Shown here: one piece after another, positions 5,581 through 12,111 of the stretch
Position numbering within the stretch: the stretch's first letter is position 1
How the letters are laid out: each line of letters starts with the position of its first letter
Assembly: GCA_964652805.1 (NCBI GenBank)
Contig: CAZZBJ010000069.1
Location: 1 to 12,111, forward strand
Direction of reading: 5' to 3'
DNA length: 12,111 nt
Origin: Claveliimonas sp964652805
GTDB lineage: Bacteria > Bacillota > Clostridia > Lachnospirales > Lachnospiraceae
Program-made: the position numbers and the translations under genes
The notes under the pieces: generated by a model
Told to the model about the DNA's origin: nothing
The model's database searches: none
What the model saw: the letters and a program-made list of their open reading frames with translations, nothing else

Positions 5581-7282
5581 ACCGCCCTGTAAAGACGGCG
5601 ATGGTCCTGTCCTTGAGGAGCGCCTCCCTCTGGTTCTCCAGCAGTTCTTCCTCCGCCAGGATGCCTTCCTTTGTATTCGCCGCCAGATACCACTTCTTTC
5701 CCTTCGGCAGGGCCGGAAGGGCGAACTCATGCTCCAGCCAGTGCATATTGTAGGCCACAAAGCAGTCCTCATCACCGGCCATCCTGCCGCAGTAGTAGAC
5801 TCCCAGCTGACGGCTGGACACCTCCGCCGGGGTCTGCCAGGCGCAGGCGCCGTGGTAGGACACGTCGGGCACGCCGCAGCTGATCTGGTCCATGCCCAAC
5901 AGCTCCTTCTCCTGGGAGAACACCGGGTGGGCCTTGCGCAGGGCGATCAGCTCCTTCACAAAGGAGAAGAGCTTTTTCTCCCTCTCCAGGCGGCTCCAGT
6001 CCAGCCATCCTGTGGGATTGTCCTGACAGTAGACGTTGTTGTTCCCCTTCTGGGTGTTGGCGAACTCATCGCCGGCCAGGATGCAGGGAGTTCCCTGGGC
6101 CAGCAGCACAAGGAAGAAAGCGTTCCTCCTCTGCCCCTCCCTGAGAGCCATGACTGCCTTTTTCCTGCTGGGGCCCTCCGCCCCGCAGTTCCAGCTGTAA
6201 TTGTAGTCCGGGCCGTCCTGGTTGTTCTCCCCGTTGGCCTCGTTGTGCTTGGCGTCGTAGGAGACAAGGTCATTCAAGGTAAATCCGTTCTGGTTGGCGA
6301 TATAATTGTAGTACCCTTCTGCGCCTGCCTGACGGCGGAGCCAGTAGATCACATCTCCTACCATGCCCTCATCCCCCTTCAGGAAACGGCGCATCACATT
6401 CTGAAAGCCCGTCTGGTGCTTTAAGAGCTTCAGGCCCTTCAGCATAGGGTCGCTGTATACTCCCTCCACAGGGGTCACGTCGGGATTAAGGATAAATCCG
6501 TCAACATGGTACTCCAGCATATAATGACGAAGGCAGGCCTCCATGTAAATCCTGGGCGTGTTCCCCTCAAAGGGCATCTCCAGGATCACCTCGATCCCCG
6601 CCTTGTGGCAGGCCCTGACCATGTCCTTCAGCTCAGTCACCGGATCCCCGGCCGCGTAGGCAGCCTTGGGCGCAAAATAACAGCCGGGGCCATAGCCCCA
6701 GTAGTTCACATATTTTGGAGATGGCATAAACTCATACACCGGCATGCAGTGGATCTGATTGATCCCCAGCTCCAGCATGTAGGGAATCTTCTCCACAACA
6801 CCGGCAAAGGTGCCTTTGTTTTTTACGCGGGAAGATGCGTGTTTTGTAAACCCTCTCACGTGGAGGCTGTAGGCCACTACCCTGTGCATGGGGATGTGGG
6901 GTCTTCTGTCTCCCTCCCAGTCATAGTCATCCACATAGAGGACGCCCCGGACCGGGTGCCCCATCTGATCAGTGTCATCCAGGGTTCCGTGAAACTTCTC
7001 TGTCCCGGAAAGCTTCCTGGCATAGGGATCCACAATGATTTCCTCCCCGATCCGGTAGCTGTACTCGTACTCCTGTGCCGGGAAATCCTCCAGGGACAGA
7101 AACCGCACAGCACCTGTCTCCTCCCTGCAGGGCATCTCAAAGCTCAGCTCAGGCTCCTTTCCGCCCTTTTTGTAGAGCAGGAGCTCACACGTCTTCTCCA
7201 GCGGCGCCTCCACTGCGAAATTAACCTTGTTCTCTCTTACCGCCGCCCCGAGCGGCAAGGGTTTCCCCTCTTTTTTTGTCAT
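5579..7282 (-). CDS. GH13 isoamylase/glycogen-debranching-like protein, predicted catalytically inactive
   Basis: A 567-aa cytosolic protein, no signal peptide, built like GlgX/isoamylase: an N-terminal CBM48-like beta domain (about 8-90), then a GH13 barrel (about 130-460) and a C-terminal beta domain (about 490-567). Diagnostic debranching segments remain: YSLHVRGFTKH (138-148), VNYWGYGPG (192-200), GFTLNDLVSYDAKHNEANGE (333-352), DYNYSWNCGAEG (359-370) and QGTPCILAGDEF (396-407). The four catalytic regions are broken. Region I reads ILEMPFEG (233-240) instead of a DVVxNH form. Region II reads GFILNP (262-267), so the nucleophile Asp is Asn266 and its Arg partner Ile264. Region III reads KLLKHQ (285-290), putting His289 where the acid Glu belongs. 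Region IV reads NQNGF (330-334), with Gln331-Asn332 for His-Asp. It is also shorter than GlgX (650-700). I infer a glucan-binding or regulatory pseudoenzyme. The start ATG at 7282 has GGAAGG seven bases upstream; the lipoprotein gene ends 21 bases before. Confidence 0.85.
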   Translation of the reverse strand: MTKKEGKPLPLGAAVRENKVNFAVEAPLEKTCELLLYKKGGKEPELSFEMPCREETGAVRFLSLEDFPAQEYEYSYRIGEEIIVDPYARKLSGTEKFHGTLDDTDQMGHPVRGVLYVDDYDWEGDRRPHIPMHRVVAYSLHVRGFTKHASSRVKNKGTFAGVVEKIPYMLELGINQIHCMPVYEFMPSPKYVNYWGYGPGCYFAPKAAYAAGDPVTELKDMVRACHKAGIEVILEMPFEGNTPRIYMEACLRHYMLEYHVDGFILNPDVTPVEGVYSDPMLKGLKLLKHQTGFQNVMRRFLKGDEGMVGDVIYWLRRQAGAEGYYNYIANQNGFTLNDLVSYDAKHNEANGENNQDGPDYNYSWNCGAEGPSRKKAVMALREGQRRNAFFLVLLAQGTPCILAGDEFANTQKGNNNVYCQDNPTGWLDWSRLEREKKLFSFVKELIALRKAHPVFSQEKELLGMDQISCGVPDVSYHGACAWQTPAEVSSRQLGVYYCGRMAGDEDCFVAYNMHWLEHEFALPALPKGKKWYLAANTKEGILAEEELLENQREALLKDRTIAVFTGR

Positions 7283-7303
7283 TGTCCATCCTTCCTGCTG
7301 CCT

Positions 7304-8323
7304 CTACTGCCAGCCGTCTGCTCCATACATTTCCACGTTGTCCTTTGTGATCATGCCAATGATCTCCACATAGTTTTCCTTCTCATAGTCCTCGCCGTTC
7401 AGGATCGCCAGAGCAACCTCCACAGCCTTTTTCCCCATATTGATGGGGGACTGAGCGGCCGTACCGGCAATCTGTGTATCAGACTTGAGAAGCTCTTTCT
7501 TGATGTCCGGAGATCCGTCCACGCCGTAGATGAGCACGTTGTCCAGCCCCAGCAGATTGACTGCGGTCTGGGCTCCCACGGCGATCTGATCGTTCCCGCA
7601 CATAATAGCGGTCACATCCGGGTTCTCCTCCAGGGCGGCCTGGGCCACCTCCAGGGATTTCTCAAATTTCCCGTCTGTGTTCTCCCGGGCCACCACTTCA
7701 AAGCCGGGATCCGCATCAGATATCGCCTCCTCAAAGCCGGTGATCCTCTCATTGATGGAGTTCTGGGTGGGGCACTCCAGTATCAGCACCTTCCCGCCCT
7801 CCGGGCAGCTCTCCAGAAGCGCCTGGCCGCAGATCCGACCCGCCTCCAGATTGTCCGACCCCACATAGGCGTCCACATAGTCCATCTCCTTCACCTGGGT
7901 GTCCACATTGATGATCTTCACTCCGGCCTCCTGCAGGGCCTGCAGAGAGGTCGTGATGCTCTCCCAGTTCACAGGGCTCAGGAAAATGGCGTCTATTCCG
8001 TCATCGATCATCTGCCGGATCTGGGACTCCTGGGTGTCCGCATCCGTCCCCGGATCCATGGTGATCAGGCTGTCTCCGTTCTCTGTCAGCGCCTCCCGGA
8101 TGGAATCCTCCAGAGTGATAAAATAGGGGTTCTCCATGTCAATGGCGCTGTATCCAAACGTATAGCCTCCCGCCTCAGTCTGTCCGTCCTCTTCCCCCCC
8201 CTCTTCGTCTTCCTCCTGCACCGGGTTATCCTCCGGACTCCCCACATTCTCCCTGCAGCCTGCCGCCGACAGGACGCAGACAAGGATCATGGCGAGGACA
8301 GCCATGAACTTTCGGTTTTTCAT
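7304..8323 (-). CDS. Sugar-binding lipoprotein of an RbsB-type ABC transporter
   Basis: A 339-aa exported lipoprotein of the periplasmic-binding protein type I family (ribose/galactose-binding class). A signal peptide KNRKFMAVLAMILVCVLS precedes a lipobox ending A-A-G-Cys23. An acidic linker (29-53, 11 Asp/Glu) then tethers the binding domain, which starts at about 54. Ligand-site positions known from RbsB are recognisable: SPVNWES (116-122), NVDTQ (139-143, Asp141), NERITGF (191-197, Arg193), GNDQIAVGA (243-251, Asn244-Asp245), GVDGSPD (267-273, Asp269) and TAAQSP (288-293, Gln291). This suggests a pentose, hexose or similar small polar ligand. No ATPase or permease gene is in the window, so it either uses a remote transporter or acts as a sensor. 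The start ATG at 8323 has AAGGAGG seven bases away. Eight Gs in a row in the linker (complement of 8194-8201) could be prone to slippage. Confidence 0.92.
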   Translation of the reverse strand: MKNRKFMAVLAMILVCVLSAAGCRENVGSPEDNPVQEEDEEGGEEDGQTEAGGYTFGYSAIDMENPYFITLEDSIREALTENGDSLITMDPGTDADTQESQIRQMIDDGIDAIFLSPVNWESITTSLQALQEAGVKIINVDTQVKEMDYVDAYVGSDNLEAGRICGQALLESCPEGGKVLILECPTQNSINERITGFEEAISDADPGFEVVARENTDGKFEKSLEVAQAALEENPDVTAIMCGNDQIAVGAQTAVNLLGLDNVLIYGVDGSPDIKKELLKSDTQIAGTAAQSPINMGKKAVEVALAILNGEDYEKENYVEIIGMITKDNVEMYGADGWQ

Positions 8324-8370
8324 ATATACTCCTCCTTAATGTCATCGGTTTGATTTCATACTCAGTTAGT

Positions 8371-8390
8371 ATTTTACAACATTTTACACC
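8371..8390 (+). repeat. Tandem 10-bp repeat in the divergent promoter region
   Basis: Two head-to-tail copies, ATTTTACAAC (8371-8380) and ATTTTACACC (8381-8390), differing at one base. Each copy holds a minus-strand TAAAAT, so the repeat duplicates the -10 box at one helical turn. Confidence 0.75.
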
Positions 8391-8399
8391 GTTTGACCA
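8371..8399 (-). promoter_or_regulatory. Probable promoter of the lipoprotein-GH13-TraX-DUF5662 unit
   Basis: On the minus strand: -35 TGGTCA (8394-8399, four of six), spacer 17 bases, -10 TAAAAT (8371-8376). The predicted start is near 8364, about 40 bases before the ATG at 8323. A second TAAAAT sits at 8381-8386 and could pair with a TTGATA at 8406-8411 with a long 19-base spacer. A dyad TTTGA-N11-TCAAA (8392-8412) overlaps the -35. Confidence 0.5.
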
Positions 8400-8448
8400 G
8401 TCCCGTATCAAAGGGCCTATCAAGAGAGGCGGACCGGCGGGATATGTC

Positions 8449-8477
8449 TTGCTTTTGCGGCCGCTCTCTGGTAGAGT
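8449..8477 (+). promoter_or_regulatory. Probable promoter of the DUF1292 gene
   Basis: The -35 is TTGCTT (8449-8454, TTG core only), the spacer 17 bases and the -10 TAGAGT (8472-8477), with extended element TGG (8469-8471). The sequence TGGTAGAGTAAAG matches the luxS -10 region at 12 of 13 bases. The predicted start is near 8484, some 46 bases before the ATG. Confidence 0.5.
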
Positions 8478-8529
8478 AAAGACAGAGAAACTTTCTGAAA
8501 CCAGAAAAGAGAAAAAGGAGAAAAGGAAC

Positions 8530-8829
8530 ATGAGAGAACAGCAGAATGAAGAGATCACGGTAACACTGACACTGGACAACGATGAAGTGCTCGAGTGTGC
8601 CGTCCTCACCATCTACGAGGCAGGCGGCCGTCAGTACATCGCTCTCCTTCCGCTGGATGAAAACGGAGAAGAGGAAGGGGATGTGTACATCTACCGCTAC
8701 ATTGAGACTGATCCGGAAAATCCGGATCTGGAGAACATCGAGGATGATGAGGAGTACGAAATCGCAGCCGACGCCTTTGACGAATGGCTGGACGAACAGG
8801 AATTCGAGGAATATCTGGACGCCTTCTAG
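8530..8829 (+). CDS. DUF1292 family acidic protein
   Basis: A 99-aa small cytosolic protein of the DUF1292 (YrzB-like) family, whose function is unknown. Visible family features are ITVTLTLDNDEVLECAVL (9-26), the YIALLPLDENGEEEGDVYIYRY stretch (36-57), and the tail DLENIEDDEEYEIAADAFDE (66-85). It is very acidic: 34 of 99 residues are Asp or Glu. The start at 8530 is chosen because AAGGAG (8515-8520) is nine bases upstream and it begins at the conserved part; a longer frame from 8350 would read through the promoter and add 60 basic, non-conserved residues. In many Firmicutes this gene sits with ruvX and related genes; here it stands alone between divergent and convergent neighbours. Its stop codon lies in a terminator hairpin and overlaps the helicase stop by four bases. 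Confidence 0.92.
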   Translation: MREQQNEEITVTLTLDNDEVLECAVLTIYEAGGRQYIALLPLDENGEEEGDVYIYRYIETDPENPDLENIEDDEEYEIAADAFDEWLDEQEFEEYLDAF

Positions 8830-8849
8830 GCGTCCATCCTCTTTTTTTT
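8816..8849 (+). terminator. Intrinsic terminator containing both convergent stop codons
   Basis: A perfect 8-bp stem pairs 8816-8823 with 8829-8836 around the loop TTCTA. After five bases comes a run of eight Ts (8842-8849). It ends the DUF1292 transcript. The palindrome CTAG at 8826-8829 supplies TAG stops for both strands. No T tract follows on the minus strand, so the helicase transcript is not obviously stopped here. Confidence 0.75.
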
Positions 8850-10691
8850 GCGTCGAAGCAGAAGCTCCTCTACAAAGCGGGAGGAGTCAGCGTCCTTCCC
8901 GTTTTTCGTGTTCACGTAGGTGATGACCAGCTTCTCCTTGGCCCTTGTCATGGCCACGTAGAACATCCGCCTCTCCTCCTCCAGCTCCTCCTCAAGCTTT
9001 GCCTTCCTGTAGGGAATCACGCCCTCATTGGCGCCCGGGATAAAGACCGTGTCAAACTCCAGCCCCTTGGCACTGTGCATGGTCATGAGGGAAATGCCCT
9101 CCCGGCGCTCATCGCTCCTTTTCCTCTGCTGCTCGCGCAGATTTCTCCCGTATTCATCTGTATAGCGGAACCACTCCTCCATTGTCCGGAAGTCCTTTGT
9201 GCTCTCCTGGATCTGCTCCAGTATCTCGAAGAGCTCCTCCTCCCCTGCGCGCCGGGCCTTCGCCCACTCCCGGAGGTAGTCGTCGTACCCGATCCTCTTG
9301 CGGATGTAGTGGACGACCGCATAGGGAGTCTTTCGCTCCATCATCCGGATGTCCCACTCAAACTGGTCGATGCGGTCCTGCATCCAGTCCTTGTCGCAGT
9401 AGAATTTCCGCAGGTCCTCAAAGGAGACCTCCCCCCTCTCCATGCTCTCCCGGCTGATATACCGCTTGGGGCAGTTGGCGATGTCCAGGAAGTACTTCCT
9501 GTCCCTCTTCCCGCAGGCCAGCTCCATGTAGCTGCGGATATTTCTCCCGATGAAGTGTTCGAATACATTGCGCACATAGTCCCGCATGGAGAAGGGCAGG
9601 CGCCGCTCCATCAGCTGTCCCGCCAGGATGCCGGCGTCCATATTGGTCCGGAAGAGGACAGCCATGTCTTTTAAGGCTACCCCCTCCTCCATCCGCTTCT
9701 GAATGGCCGAGATGATGTACCTGGCCTCCTCCGTGGGATCCTTCACCTCCTGGACATGGATCGGCGCCCCCCTTTCTTTGACCGCGCGCAGCTTCTTCGG
9801 ATACCGCTTTTTGTTGTGCTCAATGACCCGAACCGCCCCCTTCAGGATGTAGGCGGTACACCGGTAGTTCACGTCCAGCAGGATTTCCCTTGCCCTCGGA
9901 TACTCCTTGGGAAAGCCAAGCATAATCCCCGGCCTGGCGCCCCGGAACTGGTAGATGGACTGGTCGTCGTCCCCCACCACAAAGAGATTGTTTTCAGGCA
10001 GAGCCAGCATCCGGAGCACCTCGTACTGGATCCGGTTCACATCCTGGAACTCATCCACCAGGATGTAGCGGAACTTCTTCTGCCATCGTTCCAGTATGTC
10101 CGGCCTTGTCTTAAAAAGCTTCCAGCACAGGAGCAGCATGTCGTCAAAATCAATCTTTTTCATCTGCTTCTTCTTCGCCTCGTAGAGCCTGCATATGTCC
10201 TGAAAATGTCGGGGACTGACCCGGGACTCGTAGTCTGCAAGCCGAATGCCGCTGTTCTTCACCTTCCCCATCTCGGAGAGGAGCCTCTCCAGGTAGTCCT
10301 TCTCGTCCTCTATCTCCATGTCCGGACTGACCTGGGGCAGGGTCAGAATCTGCCGCAGCAGCTCCCTCTTCTCCTCCTCCGCCAGGATATTGACCGAGGC
10401 AAGCCCGTAAGCCCATTTCAGGATGCCGTAGTAGATCCCGTGAAAGGTGCCAAAGGTGACGGGCAGCCTCCTGCCGCCCATGAGCCCCTCGAACCGCTCC
10501 TTCATCTGCCGGGCCGCATATCTGGTAAAAGTAATGACCAGAATTTCTTCTGGCCTTACTCTGCATTTCTCTATTAAATATTTGATCCTCGCCGCAATGG
10601 TGAGTGTCTTGCCGGAGCCGGGTCCCGCCAGGACCATACAAGGCCCCTCCCTGTGGCAGGCCGCCTCCTGCTGCGCCTTGTTAAGCTGCAT
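8826..10691 (-). CDS. UvrD/PcrA/Rep-like SF1A DNA helicase, short form
   Basis: A 621-aa ATP-dependent 3'-5' DNA helicase of superfamily 1A, acting in repair or replication restart. All motifs are present: Walker A AGPGSGKT (22-29), Ia TFTRYAARQM (54-63), II DEFQD (213-217), III GDDDQSIYQFRGA (240-252), IV NYRCT (275-279), V MTMHSAKGLEFDTVF (536-550) and VI EERRMFYVAMTRAKEKL (572-588). It is about 100 residues shorter than UvrD or PcrA and ends soon after motif VI, so it lacks the C-terminal extension that binds RNA polymerase in PcrA. It is probably a clostridial paralogue rather than PcrA itself. The start ATG at 10691 follows the gltX stop by 3 bases, and its GAGGT site overlaps the gltX end, so translation is likely coupled. 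The last codons lie in the hairpin shared with the DUF1292 gene; the eight Ts at 8842-8849 encode part of its basic C-terminal tail (RRKKKR). Confidence 0.95.
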   Translation of the reverse strand: MQLNKAQQEAACHREGPCMVLAGPGSGKTLTIAARIKYLIEKCRVRPEEILVITFTRYAARQMKERFEGLMGGRRLPVTFGTFHGIYYGILKWAYGLASVNILAEEEKRELLRQILTLPQVSPDMEIEDEKDYLERLLSEMGKVKNSGIRLADYESRVSPRHFQDICRLYEAKKKQMKKIDFDDMLLLCWKLFKTRPDILERWQKKFRYILVDEFQDVNRIQYEVLRMLALPENNLFVVGDDDQSIYQFRGARPGIMLGFPKEYPRAREILLDVNYRCTAYILKGAVRVIEHNKKRYPKKLRAVKERGAPIHVQEVKDPTEEARYIISAIQKRMEEGVALKDMAVLFRTNMDAGILAGQLMERRLPFSMRDYVRNVFEHFIGRNIRSYMELACGKRDRKYFLDIANCPKRYISRESMERGEVSFEDLRKFYCDKDWMQDRIDQFEWDIRMMERKTPYAVVHYIRKRIGYDDYLREWAKARRAGEEELFEILEQIQESTKDFRTMEEWFRYTDEYGRNLREQQRKRSDERREGISLMTMHSAKGLEFDTVFIPGANEGVIPYRKAKLEEELEEERRMFYVAMTRAKEKLVITYVNTKNGKDADSSRFVEELLLRRKKKRMDA

Positions 10692-10694
10692 CTT

Positions 10695-12111
10695 CTACCT
10701 CGCTTCCAGCTTTTCAATCCCTCTGCGGATACGGGCCAGAGACTCCTCTTTTCCCAGGACCTCCATGATCTCCGTAGCTCCTCCCGGGGTGCTCTGCCTG
10801 CCGGACACGGCTGTCCGCAGCGGCCACATCACATAGCCGATCTTGACACCCTTCTCGTCCACATAGGACTTCAGCATGGCGTAGAGAGCATCGTTGCTGT
10901 AGTCCTCCTGGCTCTCAAGGAGAAGCAGCGTCTCCTGCAGCACCTCCAGGGATGTGTCCTCGTTGGTCTTCATCTTCTTGTGGCAGTACATGGAGGTGTC
11001 GTACTCCGGAAGCTCCTCAAAGAAATCGATGTGATCCTTGATATCCGGGAAGATCTCGATTCTCGTCTTCACAAGGGCGGCGATCTTCTTCAGATCCATA
11101 TCCTTTGTAATGACCTCCCTGATGCAGGGCTCTGCCATCTCATAGAATTTGTCAAAATCCATGGTCTTCAGGTACTCGCTGTTCATCCACTTCAGCTTCT
11201 GAACGTCAAACACGGCCGGGGACTTGCTCATATGACGGTAGTCAAAGACCTTTACCAGTTCCTCCAGGGAGAAGATCTCCTGGGTTCCCTCCGGGCACCA
11301 GCCAAGCAGGGCCACATAGTTGACAATGGCCTCTGACACAAATCCCTGTTCCAGCAGATCCTCGTAGGAAGAGTGTCCGCACCGCTTGCTCAGCTTCTTG
11401 TGGTTCTCGTCCGTGATCAGCGGGCAGTGCACGTACACCGGCACATCCCAGCCGAAGGCCTCGTAGATGCGGTTGTACTTGGGAGCGGAGGACAGGTACT
11501 CATTTCCTCTCACCACGTGAGTAATCCCCATCAGATGGTCGTCCACCACGTTGGCGAAGTTGTAGGTGGGATACCCGTCGGACTTGATCAGAATCATGTC
11601 GTCCAGCTCCTCGTTGGGCACTGTGATGTCCCCGTAAATCTCATCGTGGAATGTAGTGGTCCCCTCTGTGGGCATATTGATGCGGATCACATAGGGCTTG
11701 CCGGCCGCCAGATTTGCCTCGATCTCCTCCTTGCTCAGGTGGAGGCAGTTCTTGTCGTAGACCACGATCTCCGTGCCGTCGCCGGACACCTTGCTCTTTA
11801 AGGACTCCAGCCTCTCCCTGTCGCCGAAGCAGTAGTAGGCGTCCCCCTGCTCGCTGAGCTGCTTTGCGTACTTCAGATAGAGACCGGAAGCGTTTCTATC
11901 GCTCTGCACATAGGGACCCACCCCTCCGTCCTTGTCAGGTCCCTCGTCGTGGACAAGTCCTGTCTTTTCAAGCGTCCTGTATATAATATCCAGCGCGCCT
12001 TCCACGAACCGCTCCTGGTCCGTATCCTCGATCCGGAGGATAAAGTCGCCTCCCTCGTGCTTTGCGATCAGATACGCATAGAGCGCGGTCCGCAGATTGC
12101 CCACATGCATC
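10695..12111 (-). CDS. gltX: Glutamyl-tRNA synthetase, N-terminus cut off
   Basis: A class Ib synthetase that charges tRNA-Glu (and, in many Firmicutes that lack GlnRS, tRNA-Gln). The visible 471 aa begin inside the conserved GRMHVGNLRTALY region, so about 15 residues plus the start lie beyond the right edge; the first visible Met is not the start. Numbered from it, the HIGH motif is HVGN (2-5), FILRIEDTDQERF is at 23-35, the tRNA acceptor-binding region spans about 90-200, VVRGNEYLSSAP is at 199-210, and the KMSKS motif is KLSKR (239-243). The anticodon-binding domain occupies about 310-471. Of the four zinc ligands in E. coli GluRS (CxC...CxH), three seem kept (Cys94, Cys122, His124) and the first is Tyr92, so zinc binding is doubtful. 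Helicase starts 3 bases after its stop. Any upstream control region is outside the window. Confidence 0.96.
   Translation of the reverse strand, partial: MHVGNLRTALYAYLIAKHEGGDFILRIEDTDQERFVEGALDIIYRTLEKTGLVHDEGPDKDGGVGPYVQSDRNASGLYLKYAKQLSEQGDAYYCFGDRERLESLKSKVSGDGTEIVVYDKNCLHLSKEEIEANLAAGKPYVIRINMPTEGTTTFHDEIYGDITVPNEELDDMILIKSDGYPTYNFANVVDDHLMGITHVVRGNEYLSSAPKYNRIYEAFGWDVPVYVHCPLITDENHKKLSKRCGHSSYEDLLEQGFVSEAIVNYVALLGWCPEGTQEIFSLEELVKVFDYRHMSKSPAVFDVQKLKWMNSEYLKTMDFDKFYEMAEPCIREVITKDMDLKKIAALVKTRIEIFPDIKDHIDFFEELPEYDTSMYCHKKMKTNEDTSLEVLQETLLLLESQEDYSNDALYAMLKSYVDEKGVKIGYVMWPLRTAVSGRQSTPGGATEIMEVLGKEESLARIRRGIEKLEAR

Noticed and set aside
5579..7282. GH13-like gene as a decaying pseudogene
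   Set aside because: The 567-codon frame is intact, has a proper ribosome binding site, is tightly coupled to its neighbours, and the non-catalytic family motifs are well preserved. Loss seems limited to the active site and some length.
6506..8353. Plus-strand open frame of 615 codons opposite the GH13-like and lipoprotein genes
   Set aside because: It runs across two real minus-strand genes and the gap between them, with His/Leu/Val-rich antisense composition and no start signal. It is a shadow frame.
8350..8529. N-terminal extension of the DUF1292 protein by 60 residues
   Set aside because: The extension covers the promoter region, is basic and unlike the acidic family, and the ATG at 8530 has a well-placed AAGGAG.

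Overview
The window looks like a piece of a moderately GC-rich Clostridia chromosome, most likely Lachnospiraceae. The reasons are the strong AGGAGG-type ribosome binding sites, the long (>386 aa) clostridial form of PRPP synthetase, and the presence of LuxS, a DUF1292 protein, a DUF5662 protein and a 621-aa UvrD-like helicase. Genus-level placement is not possible from sequence reading alone. There are no rRNA, tRNA, CRISPR, insertion-sequence or phage signs, and base composition looks even throughout, so this is ordinary core or near-core chromosome with a few unusual genes.

Layout from left to right. (1) prs (+, 5' end cut by the window edge) converges on a minus-strand unit, with a 12-bp-stem bidirectional terminator between them. 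(2) That minus unit, 3519 down to 1251, encodes a histidine-phosphatase-family protein, tryptophanyl-tRNA synthetase (trpS) and a small two-helix membrane protein. It starts from a very good extended -10 promoter at about 3605-3633 with an 18-bp dyad over its -10. (3) luxS (+) is divergent from it; the two predicted promoters stand back to back. (4) A four-gene minus unit (8323 down to 4277) encodes an RbsB-type sugar-binding lipoprotein, a GH13/isoamylase-like protein, a TraX-family membrane protein and a DUF5662 protein. (5) A divergent monocistronic DUF1292 gene (+, 8530-8829) has a terminator hairpin that contains its own stop codon and that of the converging helicase gene. (6) gltX (-, 5' end cut) is followed 3 bases later by the UvrD/PcrA-type helicase gene.

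Housekeeping functions dominate: two aminoacyl-tRNA synthetases, PRPP synthesis, the activated-methyl cycle/AI-2 enzyme LuxS, and DNA repair helicase. The most unusual item is the 567-aa GH13-like protein. It keeps the debranching-enzyme fold signatures, but all three catalytic carboxylates appear to be replaced (Asp to Asn266, Glu to His289, Asp to Asn332), which suggests a non-hydrolytic glucan-binding or scaffold protein. It is apparently co-transcribed with an orphan sugar-binding lipoprotein and a TraX-type putative acyltransferase.

Several starts are set here by ribosome binding sites rather than by the longest reading frame: trpS, the small membrane protein, the TraX protein and the DUF1292 protein. 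No stretch over 300 bases lacks a gene. The two larger intergenic regions (3520-3769 and 8324-8529) hold divergent promoters.
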